Counted from the stretch's first letter, positions 41,112-50,801 are shown. The stretch: DNA of 64,000 bases from Pararheinheimera marina (GCF_042654345.1 NZ_JBHSGB010000014.1:55485-119484), one strand, 5' to 3'. The notes: generated by a model not told the origin, from the letters alone. Translations and numbers: made by a program.

Positions 41112-43877
41112 TTGAACGCACAGTCATTACTGCAAAGCCCCAATGATAGCCGCCAGTTTCTGGCGCTGACCCTGAGCAACCATTTAGCCGTTTTACTGGT
41201 GCATCAACAAGATGCAGAGAAAAGCGCAGCTGCGTTGACGGTCAATGTTGGCCATTTTGATGACCCTTTTGAACGCCAGGGTCTGGCACATTTTCTCGAA
41301 CATATGCTGTTTCTTGGCACCGAAAAGTATCAGGGTGCCGGCGATTACGCCCATTTTATCAGCCACCATGGCGGCAGCCACAATGCATGGACTGGCACAG
41401 AACACAGCAGTTTCTTTTTTGATATAGACCCGGATTATTACAACGAAGCGCTGGACCGTTTTGCCGATATGTTCAAAGCGCCGTTATTTCACGCCGATTA
41501 CATTGAGAAAGAACGTCAGGCCATTGAAGCCGAATTTTCGTTAAAACTAAAAGACGACGGCCGGCGTATTTATCAGGTGCATAAAGAAACGGTCAACCCG
41601 GCCCACCCCTTTGCCAAATTTTCAGTCGGCAATTTATCCACACTGGCCGACACCTCAGAGCAAAGCCTGCAGCAAGCGGTGCAACAATTTTTCCACCAAC
41701 ATTATGGTGCACGCCGGATGACCTTGTGCCTGGTGTCCTCCTTGCCACTTGAGCAGATGCAGCAACTGGCAGAGCAGCATTTTGCTGCGATCCCGGACCA
41801 TGTGGCGCCGAAAGCCCCGCTGACCGAACCTCTGTATCTGGACGAACAACAAAGTATTCAGCTGTCGATTGAACCGCACAAACACAGCCAACGCCTGGTG
41901 GCCAGTTTTGCCCTGCCTGACATTCAGCCACTTTATAAATACAAGCTGATCTCTTTTTTGGCACATTTATTAGGCGACGAAGGACCAGGTTCATTATTAG
42001 CCATGCTGAAACAGCGCGGCCTGGTCAACCAACTCAGCGCTGGCGGCGGCATAGACGGCAGTAATTACAAAGACTTCAGTGTGTCTTTTGAGCTAACGCA
42101 GGCCGGCTTAAGCACTTGTGCGCAAATCCTTGAATTGTTGTTTGGCCAGATTGCGCTGCTACGTCAGTCGGCGTTTCCGTTAAACCTGTTTTTGGAGCGC
42201 CAGCGCCTGGTCCAGTGGAGCTTTTTGTATCAGGAACCCAATACGGCTCAGCAAACTGCCTGCGATCTGTCGGTCAATATGCAGCATTATCCGGTGCAGG
42301 ATTACCTCTACGGGGATTACCGGATGGATTTGCCGTCCGAAACCCTGTACCGCCAGTTGCTGGAGTATTTCCGGCCGGACAATTTGCGGGTGATGCTGGT
42401 AGCGCCAGAACTCAGCACGGACAAACAGGCGCGTTGGTATCACACGCCATATAAAGTAGAAAAGCTAAGCCAGGCACAGCTGGATCAGCTGGCCAACGCA
42501 CAGCCTGCACTGGATGCAGCGCTGCCCAAGCCAAACCCCTATCTGGTGGAAACACTGGAATTATTACCAGACAGCCAGCACCAGAACAGTCCTGAACTGC
42601 TGGTGGATGAAGCCTCATTGCGGCTTTGGTTTAAAGCAGATACCGAATTCCATACCCCCAAAGGCCATGTATTCGTTCAGCTGAATTTACCGAACAGTAT
42701 TCAGTCGGTGGCAGCCATGGCACAAACCCGACTGTGGCTGGAACTGTTTCAGGATTTAATTAATGAAAACCTGTATGCCGCCACCACAGCGGGCCTGACC
42801 TACCATTTGCATGTACAGAATAACGGCCTGAGTGTGCACTGCGCCGGCCTTGCCGGCCATCAGATCCGCCTGATGCAGGATATTCTGCAGCAACTGCATC
42901 AATGCAGTTTCAGCGAAGACCGCTTTGAAGAAATACGCCGTCAATTAGTCCGGCACTGGCAGAACCACAGTAAAAGCAAGCCGGTCTCCAAACTATTCAG
43001 TCAGCTGTCGTCGTTATTGCAACCGCTGAACCCTGATATTGAGCAACTGGCAGCCGAACTGAGTGCTGTTGATTTTGACCAGTTTAATCAGTTCCATCAG
43101 CAGTTGCTGCAGCAGGTATCGCTAGACGCCTTTATGATTGGTAACTGGCCACGGCCTCAGGCGCAGGCCTTAACCACTGTGCTGAGCCAGTTCTTAAAAA
43201 CTCAGCCCAATGGTGGTTTTTTACCACGCCAGCGCTACAGCACGGCCAATATAGGGCCGGTCTGGCTGGAGCAACAGGTTGAACACAATGACCATGCGCT
43301 GGTGATCTATTTACCTGCCCTGCAGAAAACGCCACAGCAAATGGCGCTGTTTATGCTGGCGAATCATTTATTGGCACCTGAGTATTTTCACGAGCTGCGT
43401 ACCGAACAGCAACTGGGGTATCTGGTCGGCACAGGTTATGTGCCGATGAATCTGCTGCCGGGCATTGCCTTTTATATTCAAAGCCCGTCCACCGAATGCA
43501 GGGTGTTGTATCAGGCCACCCTGGATTTTTATAAAAACTTTCTGTCGGAACTGGAGCAGCTGGCCGCAGAAGATTTTGACCAGATGAAACAAGGCCTGCT
43601 GACGCAAATTCGCGAGCGCGATGCCAGCCTGGCTGCGCGGGCTAAACGGTTCTGGTTGGCGATTGCTCAGGGTGACCATCAATTCCACCTGCAGCAACAA
43701 ATCGAGACGGCGTTAATTGAGTTGCCGCTAGATAAATTTATTGGCTTTTTCTACCAGTTATTGGCGCCAGACTACGATGCAATCTTTCTGGCCACCGGGC
43801 CTGCACCAGAGCACAGCCATCTGAAAGTGCAAAATGCCAGCGATTGGCGCCAGCAGCTGCAGTTACAAAAGGAATAG
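41112..43877 (+). CDS. Insulinase-family (M16) zinc peptidase, pitrilysin-like, cytoplasmic
   Basis: A 921-residue protease with the inverted zinc motif H-F-L-E-H (about residues 58-62, G-L-A-H-F-L-E-H-M-L-F-L-G-T-E-K-Y), the downstream glutamate in E-K-E-R-Q-A-I-E-A-E-F, and N-A-W-T-G-T-E-H-S. The C-terminal half has the inactive M16 repeats and Y-L-V-G-T-G-Y-V-P. Similar in size to protease III, but no signal peptide precedes the catalytic domain, so it should be cytoplasmic. The start is a TTG at 41112 with AGAGG 7 nt upstream; no nearby ATG is in frame. Confidence 0.9.
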   Translation: MNAQSLLQSPNDSRQFLALTLSNHLAVLLVHQQDAEKSAAALTVNVGHFDDPFERQGLAHFLEHMLFLGTEKYQGAGDYAHFISHHGGSHNAWTGTEHSSFFFDIDPDYYNEALDRFADMFKAPLFHADYIEKERQAIEAEFSLKLKDDGRRIYQVHKETVNPAHPFAKFSVGNLSTLADTSEQSLQQAVQQFFHQHYGARRMTLCLVSSLPLEQMQQLAEQHFAAIPDHVAPKAPLTEPLYLDEQQSIQLSIEPHKHSQRLVASFALPDIQPLYKYKLISFLAHLLGDEGPGSLLAMLKQRGLVNQLSAGGGIDGSNYKDFSVSFELTQAGLSTCAQILELLFGQIALLRQSAFPLNLFLERQRLVQWSFLYQEPNTAQQTACDLSVNMQHYPVQDYLYGDYRMDLPSETLYRQLLEYFRPDNLRVMLVAPELSTDKQARWYHTPYKVEKLSQAQLDQLANAQPALDAALPKPNPYLVETLELLPDSQHQNSPELLVDEASLRLWFKADTEFHTPKGHVFVQLNLPNSIQSVAAMAQTRLWLELFQDLINENLYAATTAGLTYHLHVQNNGLSVHCAGLAGHQIRLMQDILQQLHQCSFSEDRFEEIRRQLVRHWQNHSKSKPVSKLFSQLSSLLQPLNPDIEQLAAELSAVDFDQFNQFHQQLLQQVSLDAFMIGNWPRPQAQALTTVLSQFLKTQPNGGFLPRQRYSTANIGPVWLEQQVEHNDHALVIYLPALQKTPQQMALFMLANHLLAPEYFHELRTEQQLGYLVGTGYVPMNLLPGIAFYIQSPSTECRVLYQATLDFYKNFLSELEQLAAEDFDQMKQGLLTQIRERDASLAARAKRFWLAIAQGDHQFHLQQQIETALIELPLDKFIGFFYQLLAPDYDAIFLATGPAPEHSHLKVQNASDWRQQLQLQKE

Positions 43878-43935
43878 TTTTGACAGTCCATTAGACTTTG
43901 GTTACTTTGGATTGTGATAACAATAAGAACGAGCA

Positions 43936-46167
43936 GTGCTGCAGGTGAAGTTTCCCAGTCTTGTTTTGCTTTTGCTAAGCCCTCTTCCGGTGCTGGCCTC
44001 TGGTTGGGTGCTGATTCAGCCCTATTTATTACCTGTCGTCTCAGTCCTGTCTATTATGGCCCTGGTGCTGGCGCACCTTAGCCTGCTGCGAATGCGCCGC
44101 TACCAGCTTCGTCTGGAGCAAAGTGAAGAGCGGCTGCGCTTATCCTTGTGGGGCAGCGGCGACGAACTGTGGGACTGGGACATTGAACAAGGCCAGTTGT
44201 ACCGCTCCAGCTCCTGGCATCAGCCACTGGAACAACCAGGCGATGCACAGCAGTTTCCGCCCAACCGCTCTGAAATTCACCCGCAAGACCTGGACAGGGT
44301 CACCCGGGCGCTTGAACAGCATATCCATGGCATTACGCCCATCTTTGAAGCCAGTTACCGCATCAAAGCCGCCGACGGCCAATGGCTCTGGGTGCTGGAC
44401 CGCGGCAAAGTGGTGCATCTGGATGAAGAAGGCAAAGCAGCCCGGATGACCGGCACGCTTAAAAATATCCAGCAGTTAAAAGAAACCGAAGAACGACTGG
44501 GGTTGTTTGCCCGCTGTCTGGAAAACATTTCAGATGCAGTGCTGGTCTGTGACACCAATTTTGTGGTGATGGAAGTGAACCCGGCCTACCAGAGCATCAC
44601 GGGCAAAAACCGTGAGCAGGTGCTGCATCATTTGTTTGAGTTGCCTCTGTACCCGGCCCGCTTTTTACATGAAATTCGCCAGACATTATTTGAACAAGGC
44701 TATTGGTCAGGCGAAATTGAAGAAAAACGCCTCAATGGTGAAATCTTTCAGGCGGAGCTCAGCTTTGACCTTATTCGCGATGAAGAAGGTATGGTGCAGC
44801 AGTTTGTTGCCGTCATATCCGATATCAGCGAACGCAAACGTCGTGAAGCCGAACTGAACCGGTTGGCTGACACCGACACACTGACCGGCCTGCCCAACCG
44901 TTCACGTTTCTCCAACCATTTGACACAACTGGTCAAAGAACAAGTCCCACATGCGCTGCTGGTGTTTGACCTGGACAACTTTAAAAAGATCAACGACTCG
45001 CTGGGCCATGAACTTGGCGACACCCTGCTCTGCCGCCTGGCCGAGCGTTTAAGCCACTTTATCCGCTTTAAAGCCAAACTGTACCGGCTAGGCGGTGACG
45101 AATTTGCGGTGGTGCTGGAAAACACCAATGACATTCACAGCATCACCAGCCTGGCAAAAGAGCTGTTAAAACAAATTAACCAGCCATTTTTTATCGAACA
45201 GCACGAACTGGCCATCACCAGCAGTATTGGCATTGTGATGTACCCGGAAGATGGCTTAGATCCGCAGGCGCTGCTGCGAAACGCCGATACCGCGATGTAC
45301 CATGCCAAAAATGAAGGTGCCAACCGTTACCTGTTTTTCAACGATTCGATGAACAAGCTGGCAGTAAAACGCCTGCAGGTGGAAAACCTGATCCGTCATG
45401 GCCTGAAAGAAGATTATTTCTCCGTGTTCTACCAGCCGAAGATGGATATAGTCACGGGGCAACTGGTTGGTATGGAAGCTCTGGTTCGTTTTATTACACC
45501 GAAAAAAGGCGTAATAAGCCCGGCTTCCTTTATCCCTGTCGCAGAAGAAACAGGCCAAATTCTCGAAATTGGTGAGGTAGTACTGCAGAAAACCTGTGAA
45601 GACGTAAAACGCTGGATAGATCAGGGCTTGTTCCATGGCCGGGTGGCAGTGAACCTGTCGGCCAAGCAGTTTATGTTGCCGTTTTTGTGTGAACAGATTG
45701 ACGATATCCTGCAGCGCTCTGAGCTGCCCTCGTACCATCTGGAACTGGAAATTACGGAAGGCACTGTTATGCAGTCGCCGAAGCTGGCCATCGACACCAT
45801 GAAGAAGCTGCGTGCCCGTGGCATTCATCTGGCCATGGATGACTTTGGTACCGGCTATTCGTCTTTAGCTTACCTGAAGCAGTTCCCGCTCAATACGCTG
45901 AAAATCGACAAAGCCTTTGTCGACGATATGACGTCGGCCCGCGGCCGCAATATGGTGGACACCATAGTGACAATCGCGCACAACCTGAACCTGACAGTCG
46001 TGGCGGAAGGAGTGGAAACCGCAGAGCAGTTGCAACAGCTGAAACAGCTGCGCTGTGAAATCCTGCAAGGCTACTACTACAGCAAGCCTTTATCTGCCGC
46101 CGAGTTTGCCGCCTTCCTGAAGCAGCAGAAGCAGCTTAAACCTAAACTGACTGCAGTGCAGGCCTAA
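43936..46167 (+). CDS. Membrane PAS-PAS-GGDEF-EAL cyclic-di-GMP protein
   Basis: A 743-residue bifunctional diguanylate cyclase/phosphodiesterase. Two N-terminal hydrophobic helices (about 8-50), a coiled linker, PAS domains near 65-185 and 190-300 (ending I-S-E-R-K-R-R-E), GGDEF near 310-470 with an intact L-G-G-D-E-F, and EAL near 485-735. The EAL ligands look complete: M-E-A-L-V-R-F, N-L-S-A-K-Q-F, E-I-T-E-G, D-D-F-G-T-G-Y-S-S, K-I-D-K, A-E-G-V-E-T and L-Q-G-Y. No inhibitory R-x-x-D was seen before GGDEF. The start is GTG at 43936; GTG at 43945 is an alternative. Confidence 0.93.
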   Translation: MLQVKFPSLVLLLLSPLPVLASGWVLIQPYLLPVVSVLSIMALVLAHLSLLRMRRYQLRLEQSEERLRLSLWGSGDELWDWDIEQGQLYRSSSWHQPLEQPGDAQQFPPNRSEIHPQDLDRVTRALEQHIHGITPIFEASYRIKAADGQWLWVLDRGKVVHLDEEGKAARMTGTLKNIQQLKETEERLGLFARCLENISDAVLVCDTNFVVMEVNPAYQSITGKNREQVLHHLFELPLYPARFLHEIRQTLFEQGYWSGEIEEKRLNGEIFQAELSFDLIRDEEGMVQQFVAVISDISERKRREAELNRLADTDTLTGLPNRSRFSNHLTQLVKEQVPHALLVFDLDNFKKINDSLGHELGDTLLCRLAERLSHFIRFKAKLYRLGGDEFAVVLENTNDIHSITSLAKELLKQINQPFFIEQHELAITSSIGIVMYPEDGLDPQALLRNADTAMYHAKNEGANRYLFFNDSMNKLAVKRLQVENLIRHGLKEDYFSVFYQPKMDIVTGQLVGMEALVRFITPKKGVISPASFIPVAEETGQILEIGEVVLQKTCEDVKRWIDQGLFHGRVAVNLSAKQFMLPFLCEQIDDILQRSELPSYHLELEITEGTVMQSPKLAIDTMKKLRARGIHLAMDDFGTGYSSLAYLKQFPLNTLKIDKAFVDDMTSARGRNMVDTIVTIAHNLNLTVVAEGVETAEQLQQLKQLRCEILQGYYYSKPLSAAEFAAFLKQQKQLKPKLTAVQA

Positions 46168-46201
46168 AGGCCAAAGAAAGGTTCACGACAAATTTCAGCC
46201 A

Positions 46202-46228
46202 CAAAAAAAGCCCTGACGGGCTTTTTTC
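46202..46228. terminator. Bidirectional terminator between convergent genes
   Basis: AAAAAGCCC pairs with GGGCTTTTT around TGAC with A/T tracts on both sides. Confidence 0.85.
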
Positions 46229-46579
46229 TTAATCTGAATCGCTGCTGTCAGCGAAGGAAAAGTCGTCACTGCCATCGGCAATACGCTTTTTGCCAAATAC
46301 GGTGTGGAATTTACGTTTTTCTCCAACACGCTGCTTGTATTTAACCCAGACTTTTTCATATTGACTGCTGGCTTCCACTTCACCTTTGCAGACGTCCAGA
46401 AAACGTTTTTCTTCGTCGTTAACTGGCTGGCGGCTGCCTTGTTCTAACTCTTGCATGGCAATGCCATGTTTCTCCAGCAAATTACCTTCTGCCAGAGTAA
46501 AGCGCCCGGACCTGGTAAATCCCTTTGGGAAGTTACGGTCATCGAAAAAGCGACGGGTAGCGACAAAACTTTGCTGCAT
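46229..46579 (-). CDS. maoP: MaoP (DUF413/YifE family), Ori macrodomain protein
   Basis: A 116-residue protein recognised as the YifE/MaoP family by R-R-F-F-D-D-R-N-F-P-K-G-F-T-R-S-G-R-F-T, L-L-E-K-H-G-I-A-M-Q-E-L and E-E-K-R-F-L-D-V-C-K-G-E, then K-V-W-V-K-Y and F-H-T-V-F-G. The tail is acidic and serine-rich. In E. coli MaoP acts with the maoS site to organise the Ori macrodomain. The start at 46579 is an ATG; AGAGG lies 9 nt upstream. Monocistronic. Confidence 0.9.
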   Translation of the reverse strand: MQQSFVATRRFFDDRNFPKGFTRSGRFTLAEGNLLEKHGIAMQELEQGSRQPVNDEEKRFLDVCKGEVEASSQYEKVWVKYKQRVGEKRKFHTVFGKKRIADGSDDFSFADSSDSD

Positions 46580-46709
46580 CACTTTTTACCTCTAATGTCG
46601 TTAATTTACAGCTGTCCCAGTGAAACTGTGCGCAGTATGGTAAACAAAATCAGACTCGTCAAACAAAAAATTGGCTTTGTCAAAAGATTTCAAAAAGGCA
46701 GGAACAAGC

Positions 46710-46823
46710 ATGCAGAAGAAGTTGAAAAAACAAGCGCAACTGACTGACTTTTGGTCAGTTTTAGCGAGTTACCTTGCGTGGCGAAAACAGCCTCAACACA
46801 AAAAACGGCTGCAACTGGCGTAA
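46710..46823 (+). CDS. Possible 37-residue basic small protein
   Basis: A short frame starting MQKKLKKQAQLTDFWSV and ending K-R-L-Q-L-A, strongly basic at both ends with a central aromatic/hydrophobic patch (F-W-S-V-L-A-S-Y-L-A-W). It is listed because AGGAA lies 7 nt before the ATG. There is no family match I recognise, and its last 31 bp overlap the weak ORF on the other strand. It may be a real small protein or chance. Confidence 0.3.
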   Translation: MQKKLKKQAQLTDFWSVLASYLAWRKQPQHKKRLQLA

Positions 46824-47026
46824 GCCCGCTTCAAGGTTAGTCGTTTATGGCTATGAAAAAATGGCAGGATCAGCGGGCCAAAACACAAGGCCGCCAGCGC
46901 CCAACGACGAGCGGCCATGCCAGAACGTAACGCAGCAATATAACAGGCTACAGCACTGCCCAGACAGGCAAACAACAGCACCAACACAGACACCTCCAGC
47001 AAAAATCGCGCGCAGTATACCAACAT
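46793..47026 (-). CDS. Possible small membrane protein (77 residues)
   Basis: An open frame with two hydrophobic helices (about residues 8-32 and 40-58, the second reading A-A-R-R-W-A-L-A-A-L-C-F-G-P-L-I-L-P-F-F) and a basic C-terminal tail. The R-R-W...G-P-L-x-L-P-F pattern resembles small inner-membrane hypothetical proteins. AGAGG is almost adjacent to the ATG, so a TTG one codon later may be the start. It is preceded by the fadJ terminator. Function unknown; moderate doubt that it is expressed. Confidence 0.4.
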   Translation of the reverse strand: MLVYCARFLLEVSVLVLLFACLGSAVACYIAALRSGMAARRWALAALCFGPLILPFFHSHKRLTLKRAYASCSRFLC

Positions 47027-47116
47027 CCCTCTGCAGGTGCGGTTGTTTTTCGCCCTGAGGTTGCTGTTATTTTATCCAGCACCACACAAAACCTGGTTCG
47101 GTCAGTTGCAAATAAA

Positions 47117-47142
47117 ACAAAGCCAGCAGACGCTGGCTTTGT
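47117..47142 (-). terminator. Terminator of fadI-fadJ operon
   Basis: ACAAAGCCAGC pairs with GCTGGCTTTGT around AGAC, followed on the minus strand by TTTTATTT. Confidence 0.8.
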
Positions 47143-47169
47143 TGACTGTGAAAGACGGTACATCCACCT

Positions 47170-49296
47170 TTAATAGAAGGTTTCTGCCCGTTCCGCTTTA
47201 TCCAGTAACAACTGGCAAGGGGCAAAACGGCTGCCATGCTTCTGTTCAAAGCTACGCAGGTGCGCTACCAGGGTCGCCGCGCCCATCTGGTCGATGTAAC
47301 GGAACGGACCGCCGTGGAATGGTGGGAAGCCAATACCAAAGATGGCGCCGACGTCACCGTCACGCGCGCTGCTGATAATGCCCTCTTCCAGACAACGCAC
47401 CGCTTCGTTCAGCATCTGCACTGTGCAGCGCAGGGCGATTTGATCCAGGCTTAAGCGTTCCTGCGGGTTCAAGCCCAGCAACAGGTAAACCGACGGGTCC
47501 ACCTGCTTTTTGCCTTTTTTCGCTTTGCTGCCATACAGGTAAAAGCCTTTTTCACTCTTACGGCCTTTACGTCCATCGGCCATCAGCTTGTCAAAGGCAG
47601 CCGGAGCGACAAAACGCTCGCCCAGTTCTTTGGCCAGAATAGGGCTGATTTTCGCGCCTACATCAATACCTACTTCGTCCAGCAAGGTAATAGGGCCGAC
47701 CGGGAAACCAAATTTCACCAGCGCTTTATCCAGCTGCTCAACCGGCTCGCCTTCCAGCAGGATATTGGCCGCTTCGTTCATATAGAGCGCCAGAATACGG
47801 TTGACATAAAAACCTGCACCGTCTTTGACGACGATAGGCGTTTTACCTTGTTTACGGGCAAAGGCCACTGTGGTTGCGATGGTTTCTGGCGAGGTTTTGT
47901 CATGGGCAATCACTTCCACCAACGGCATTTTGTCGACCGGAGAGAAGTAATGCAGGCCAATCACATTTTCCGGCCGTGCCGCTTCTGCGGCAATCTGACC
48001 AATTGGCAAGGAGCTGGTGTTGCTGGCAAATACTGTATGTTCGCTGCAGTGCTGCTCAATGTCTTTGACCATCTGACGTTTCAAATTCAGATCTTCAAAT
48101 ACCGCTTCTACCACCAGGTCGACATCGTGAAAACCACTGTAATCTGTGGTGCCGGTCAGCAATGACATCTGCTTTTGCAATTCAGTTTTGCTGATAAAAC
48201 GGCGGCGGAATTTTTTCTCCAGCAGACTGTAGCTGTATTTGAGCGCATTTCCGATGCCGGTCTGGTTAATGTCTTTAATCCGCACCGGAATACCCGCTTT
48301 GGTGGCTGTGACGTTGGCAATACCACCGCCCATCAGGCCGCCGCCTAAAATGGCTGCTTTTTGCACTTTACGTGGCTGCACATCGCCGGCGCCTGTTTCT
48401 TTTTTCATCGCGGTGGTGGCGAAGAAAATAGAACGCAGCGCTTTGGATTCGGCCGTCATGCAAAGCTCACCAAAAGCTTTGGCTTCGACATCCAGGCCTT
48501 TATTAATGCCACCACTGATCCCCGCCTCAATGGCGTCGAGGATTTTCAGCGGTGCCGGGTAATTGCCATGGGTTTTGGCCAGCGTCTGTTTTTTTGCCTG
48601 AGAGAATAAAATAGAACGGCCAAAAGGCGTTTTCTCCAATACTTTGCCAACCAGGTTCAGCTTCACTTCACGGGCTTTGGCTTTGCCTTCCAGCGCCAGT
48701 TTCACCGCCGCGTCCAGCAGAATGCTTTTGGGTACCACCGCATCCACCAGGCCAGCCTTTTTCGCTTGTGCCGCACGTAACTGCTTGCCAGTTAAAATCA
48801 TGTCCAGCGCTTTTTGGATACCGACTAAGCGTGGCAGACGCTGAGTACCGCCAGAACCTGGCAATAAACCCAGCTGCACTTCAGGTAACCCCAGTACGGT
48901 TTTGTTGTCTGTGGTCGCTACCCGTTTGTGACAGGCCATCGCCAGCTCCAGACCACCGCCCAGACAAGGGCCGTGAATAGCGGCAACCAAAGGGACAGGC
49001 AAGGCTTCTAACTGGTTAAACACCTGCTGACCCATGCGGCCAATCTCTTCGGCCTGCTGGGCTGTGCTGCAGCCGTCCAGCATGCTGATGTCGGCACCGG
49101 CAATAAAGGAGTCAGCTTTACCGGAGATAATCACCAGGCCCTTAATGTCTTTATTGCCTTTGATGTCACTCAGCAGCTGTTTAATTTCATCAGCAAAAGC
49201 GGCTTTAAGCACATTCATGCTCTCGCCTTGCACATCCATAGTAATAACGCCCACGCCGTCTGGACGGACGCTCAGGCTAAAGGTCGAAGCAGTCAT
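47170..49296 (-). CDS. fadJ: Fatty acid oxidation complex alpha subunit FadJ
   Basis: A 708-residue multifunctional protein. Residues ~1-190 are enoyl-CoA hydratase (I-A-G-A-D-I-S-M, H-G-P-C-L-G-G-G-L-E-L-A-M-A-C). From ~305 comes the 3-hydroxyacyl-CoA dehydrogenase with the NAD loop A-I-L-G-G-G-L-M-G-G-G-I-A, S-N-T-S-S-L-P-I and H-Y-F-S-P-V-D-K-M-P-L-V-E-V. Length and partner match FadJ rather than FadB. The start overlaps the fadI stop (TAATG). With FadI it forms the second beta-oxidation complex. Probably FadR-controlled through the site upstream of fadI. Confidence 0.94.
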   Translation of the reverse strand: MTASTFSLSVRPDGVGVITMDVQGESMNVLKAAFADEIKQLLSDIKGNKDIKGLVIISGKADSFIAGADISMLDGCSTAQQAEEIGRMGQQVFNQLEALPVPLVAAIHGPCLGGGLELAMACHKRVATTDNKTVLGLPEVQLGLLPGSGGTQRLPRLVGIQKALDMILTGKQLRAAQAKKAGLVDAVVPKSILLDAAVKLALEGKAKAREVKLNLVGKVLEKTPFGRSILFSQAKKQTLAKTHGNYPAPLKILDAIEAGISGGINKGLDVEAKAFGELCMTAESKALRSIFFATTAMKKETGAGDVQPRKVQKAAILGGGLMGGGIANVTATKAGIPVRIKDINQTGIGNALKYSYSLLEKKFRRRFISKTELQKQMSLLTGTTDYSGFHDVDLVVEAVFEDLNLKRQMVKDIEQHCSEHTVFASNTSSLPIGQIAAEAARPENVIGLHYFSPVDKMPLVEVIAHDKTSPETIATTVAFARKQGKTPIVVKDGAGFYVNRILALYMNEAANILLEGEPVEQLDKALVKFGFPVGPITLLDEVGIDVGAKISPILAKELGERFVAPAAFDKLMADGRKGRKSEKGFYLYGSKAKKGKKQVDPSVYLLLGLNPQERLSLDQIALRCTVQMLNEAVRCLEEGIISSARDGDVGAIFGIGFPPFHGGPFRYIDQMGAATLVAHLRSFEQKHGSRFAPCQLLLDKAERAETFY

Positions 49297-50606
49297 TAAT
49301 CTGTCTCCAGGATCATGGCGGCGCCTAAACCACCGGCGGCGCAGGCTGTGGTTAACGCTGTACCACCACCGCGACGTTGCAGTTCATTTAAGGTTTGCGT
49401 GATTAAACGAGTACCGGTGGCGGCAAAGGGGTGGCCATAGGCCAGCGAACCACCAATGACGTTAAATTTGTCCATATCAATGTCGCCGATGGCTTCAGAG
49501 CGACCCAACTTTTCTTCGGCAAACTTTTTGCTGCCGAACATCTTCACGTTGGCCAGCGCCTGAGCAGCAAAGGCTTCGTGCATTTCAATCAGGGTTAAAT
49601 CGGACAGCTTCATACCAGCACGTTCCAGCGCGATTGGCGTTGCATAGGATGGACCCATCAGCATGTCGTCCCACACATCAATAGCGGCGAATGCATAACT
49701 GCGGATATAACCCAGAGGTTTATAACCCAGCGCTTTGGCACGGCTTTCAGTCATCATCAGGACTGCAGAGGCGCCGTCAGTTAAAGGCGTGCTGGTTGCG
49801 GCAGTGACAGAACCAAACTGGCGGTCAAACACCGGCTTCAGTTTGGCGTAGGACTCCAGCTTGGAATCCATCCGGATATTGTTATCCATCTCGAGGAAGG
49901 TTTTGTACGGTTCAATATGTGCCGCCATCACTTCGTCTTTCAGCTTGCCGTCTTTCCAGGCCTGAGCCGCCAGGCTATGCGAACGGTGCGCCAACGCATC
50001 CTGATCCGCACGGCTGATGCCGTGAGTTTTCGCCATTTGCTCGGCGGTATCGCCCATCGACAAGCCCGTGGTGTATTCGGCGACAGCAGGCGGCACCGGC
50101 AACAAGTCTTTCAGGCCCAGACGACGGAATATCGCAAGTTTTTGTCCGAAGGTCTTGGCTTTATTTAAATCCACCAGCGCACGCGCTAATTTCTTGCTGA
50201 CGCCAATAGGCAACACTGAACTGGAATCGGCTCCACCGGCAATGGCAATGTCATGGATACCGGCCATCATGCCTTCTGCGACGCTGACCACGGACTGGAA
50301 ACTGGTGGCACAGGCACGGGTCACGCTGAAAGCGTCGGTATGAATATTCATGCCAGTACCCAAGACGATTTCACGGGCAATGTTCGGCGCTTCAGGCATT
50401 TGCACGACTTGACCATAGACCAGCTGATCTATTAGCTTGGGCGACAATTCGCTGCGGATCAGCAGTTCGTTGACAACCAGCTTGCCTAATTCCAACGCGG
50501 AAACGCCATGGAATTCAGTAGCTTGTTTGGCAAAAGGGGTTCTCAGACCACGCACTATCGCGATGCGGTCTCCCTGACGGGTCTTAAGTTCAATAGGCGC
50601 GGCCAT
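49296..50606 (-). CDS. fadI: 3-ketoacyl-CoA thiolase FadI
   Basis: A 436-residue thiolase cleaving 3-ketoacyl-CoA. The nucleophilic cysteine lies in V-T-R-A-C-A-T-S-F-Q-S, the histidine in N-V-I-G-G-S-L-A-Y-G-H-P-F-A-A-T-G, and the C-terminal C-A-A-G-G-L-G-A-A motif holds the second cysteine. The length equals E. coli FadI, longer than FadA. First gene of fadI-fadJ. A FadR-type palindrome lies 35-51 bp upstream of its ATG. Confidence 0.95.
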   Translation of the reverse strand: MAAPIELKTRQGDRIAIVRGLRTPFAKQATEFHGVSALELGKLVVNELLIRSELSPKLIDQLVYGQVVQMPEAPNIAREIVLGTGMNIHTDAFSVTRACATSFQSVVSVAEGMMAGIHDIAIAGGADSSSVLPIGVSKKLARALVDLNKAKTFGQKLAIFRRLGLKDLLPVPPAVAEYTTGLSMGDTAEQMAKTHGISRADQDALAHRSHSLAAQAWKDGKLKDEVMAAHIEPYKTFLEMDNNIRMDSKLESYAKLKPVFDRQFGSVTAATSTPLTDGASAVLMMTESRAKALGYKPLGYIRSYAFAAIDVWDDMLMGPSYATPIALERAGMKLSDLTLIEMHEAFAAQALANVKMFGSKKFAEEKLGRSEAIGDIDMDKFNVIGGSLAYGHPFAATGTRLITQTLNELQRRGGGTALTTACAAGGLGAAMILETD

Positions 50607-50640
50607 AACTGTCCTCGTGTTGCTGATGTGGCTGAGTCTG

Positions 50641-50657
50641 AACAGGTCAGACCTCTA
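50641..50657. promoter_or_regulatory. Candidate FadR operator upstream of fadI
   Basis: AACAGGTCAGACCTCTA contains the GGTC-N-GACC core and outer matches to the gammaproteobacterial FadR consensus. It lies in the promoter region of fadI-fadJ, while fadR itself is encoded at 32548-33267. Binding is inferred. Confidence 0.7.
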
Positions 50658-50801
50658 ATTTGAATCGATTGTAACCACAGATCGGTGAAATTAAAACACT
50701 TGTTTTAAAACCTGCAGAACCTTATATAAAACTTCAGGTCAGAGCCTAGCTGCTTTTGCAGTTAACTGCATAGAAAACAACAACTAACTGGACCAGTATT
50801 T

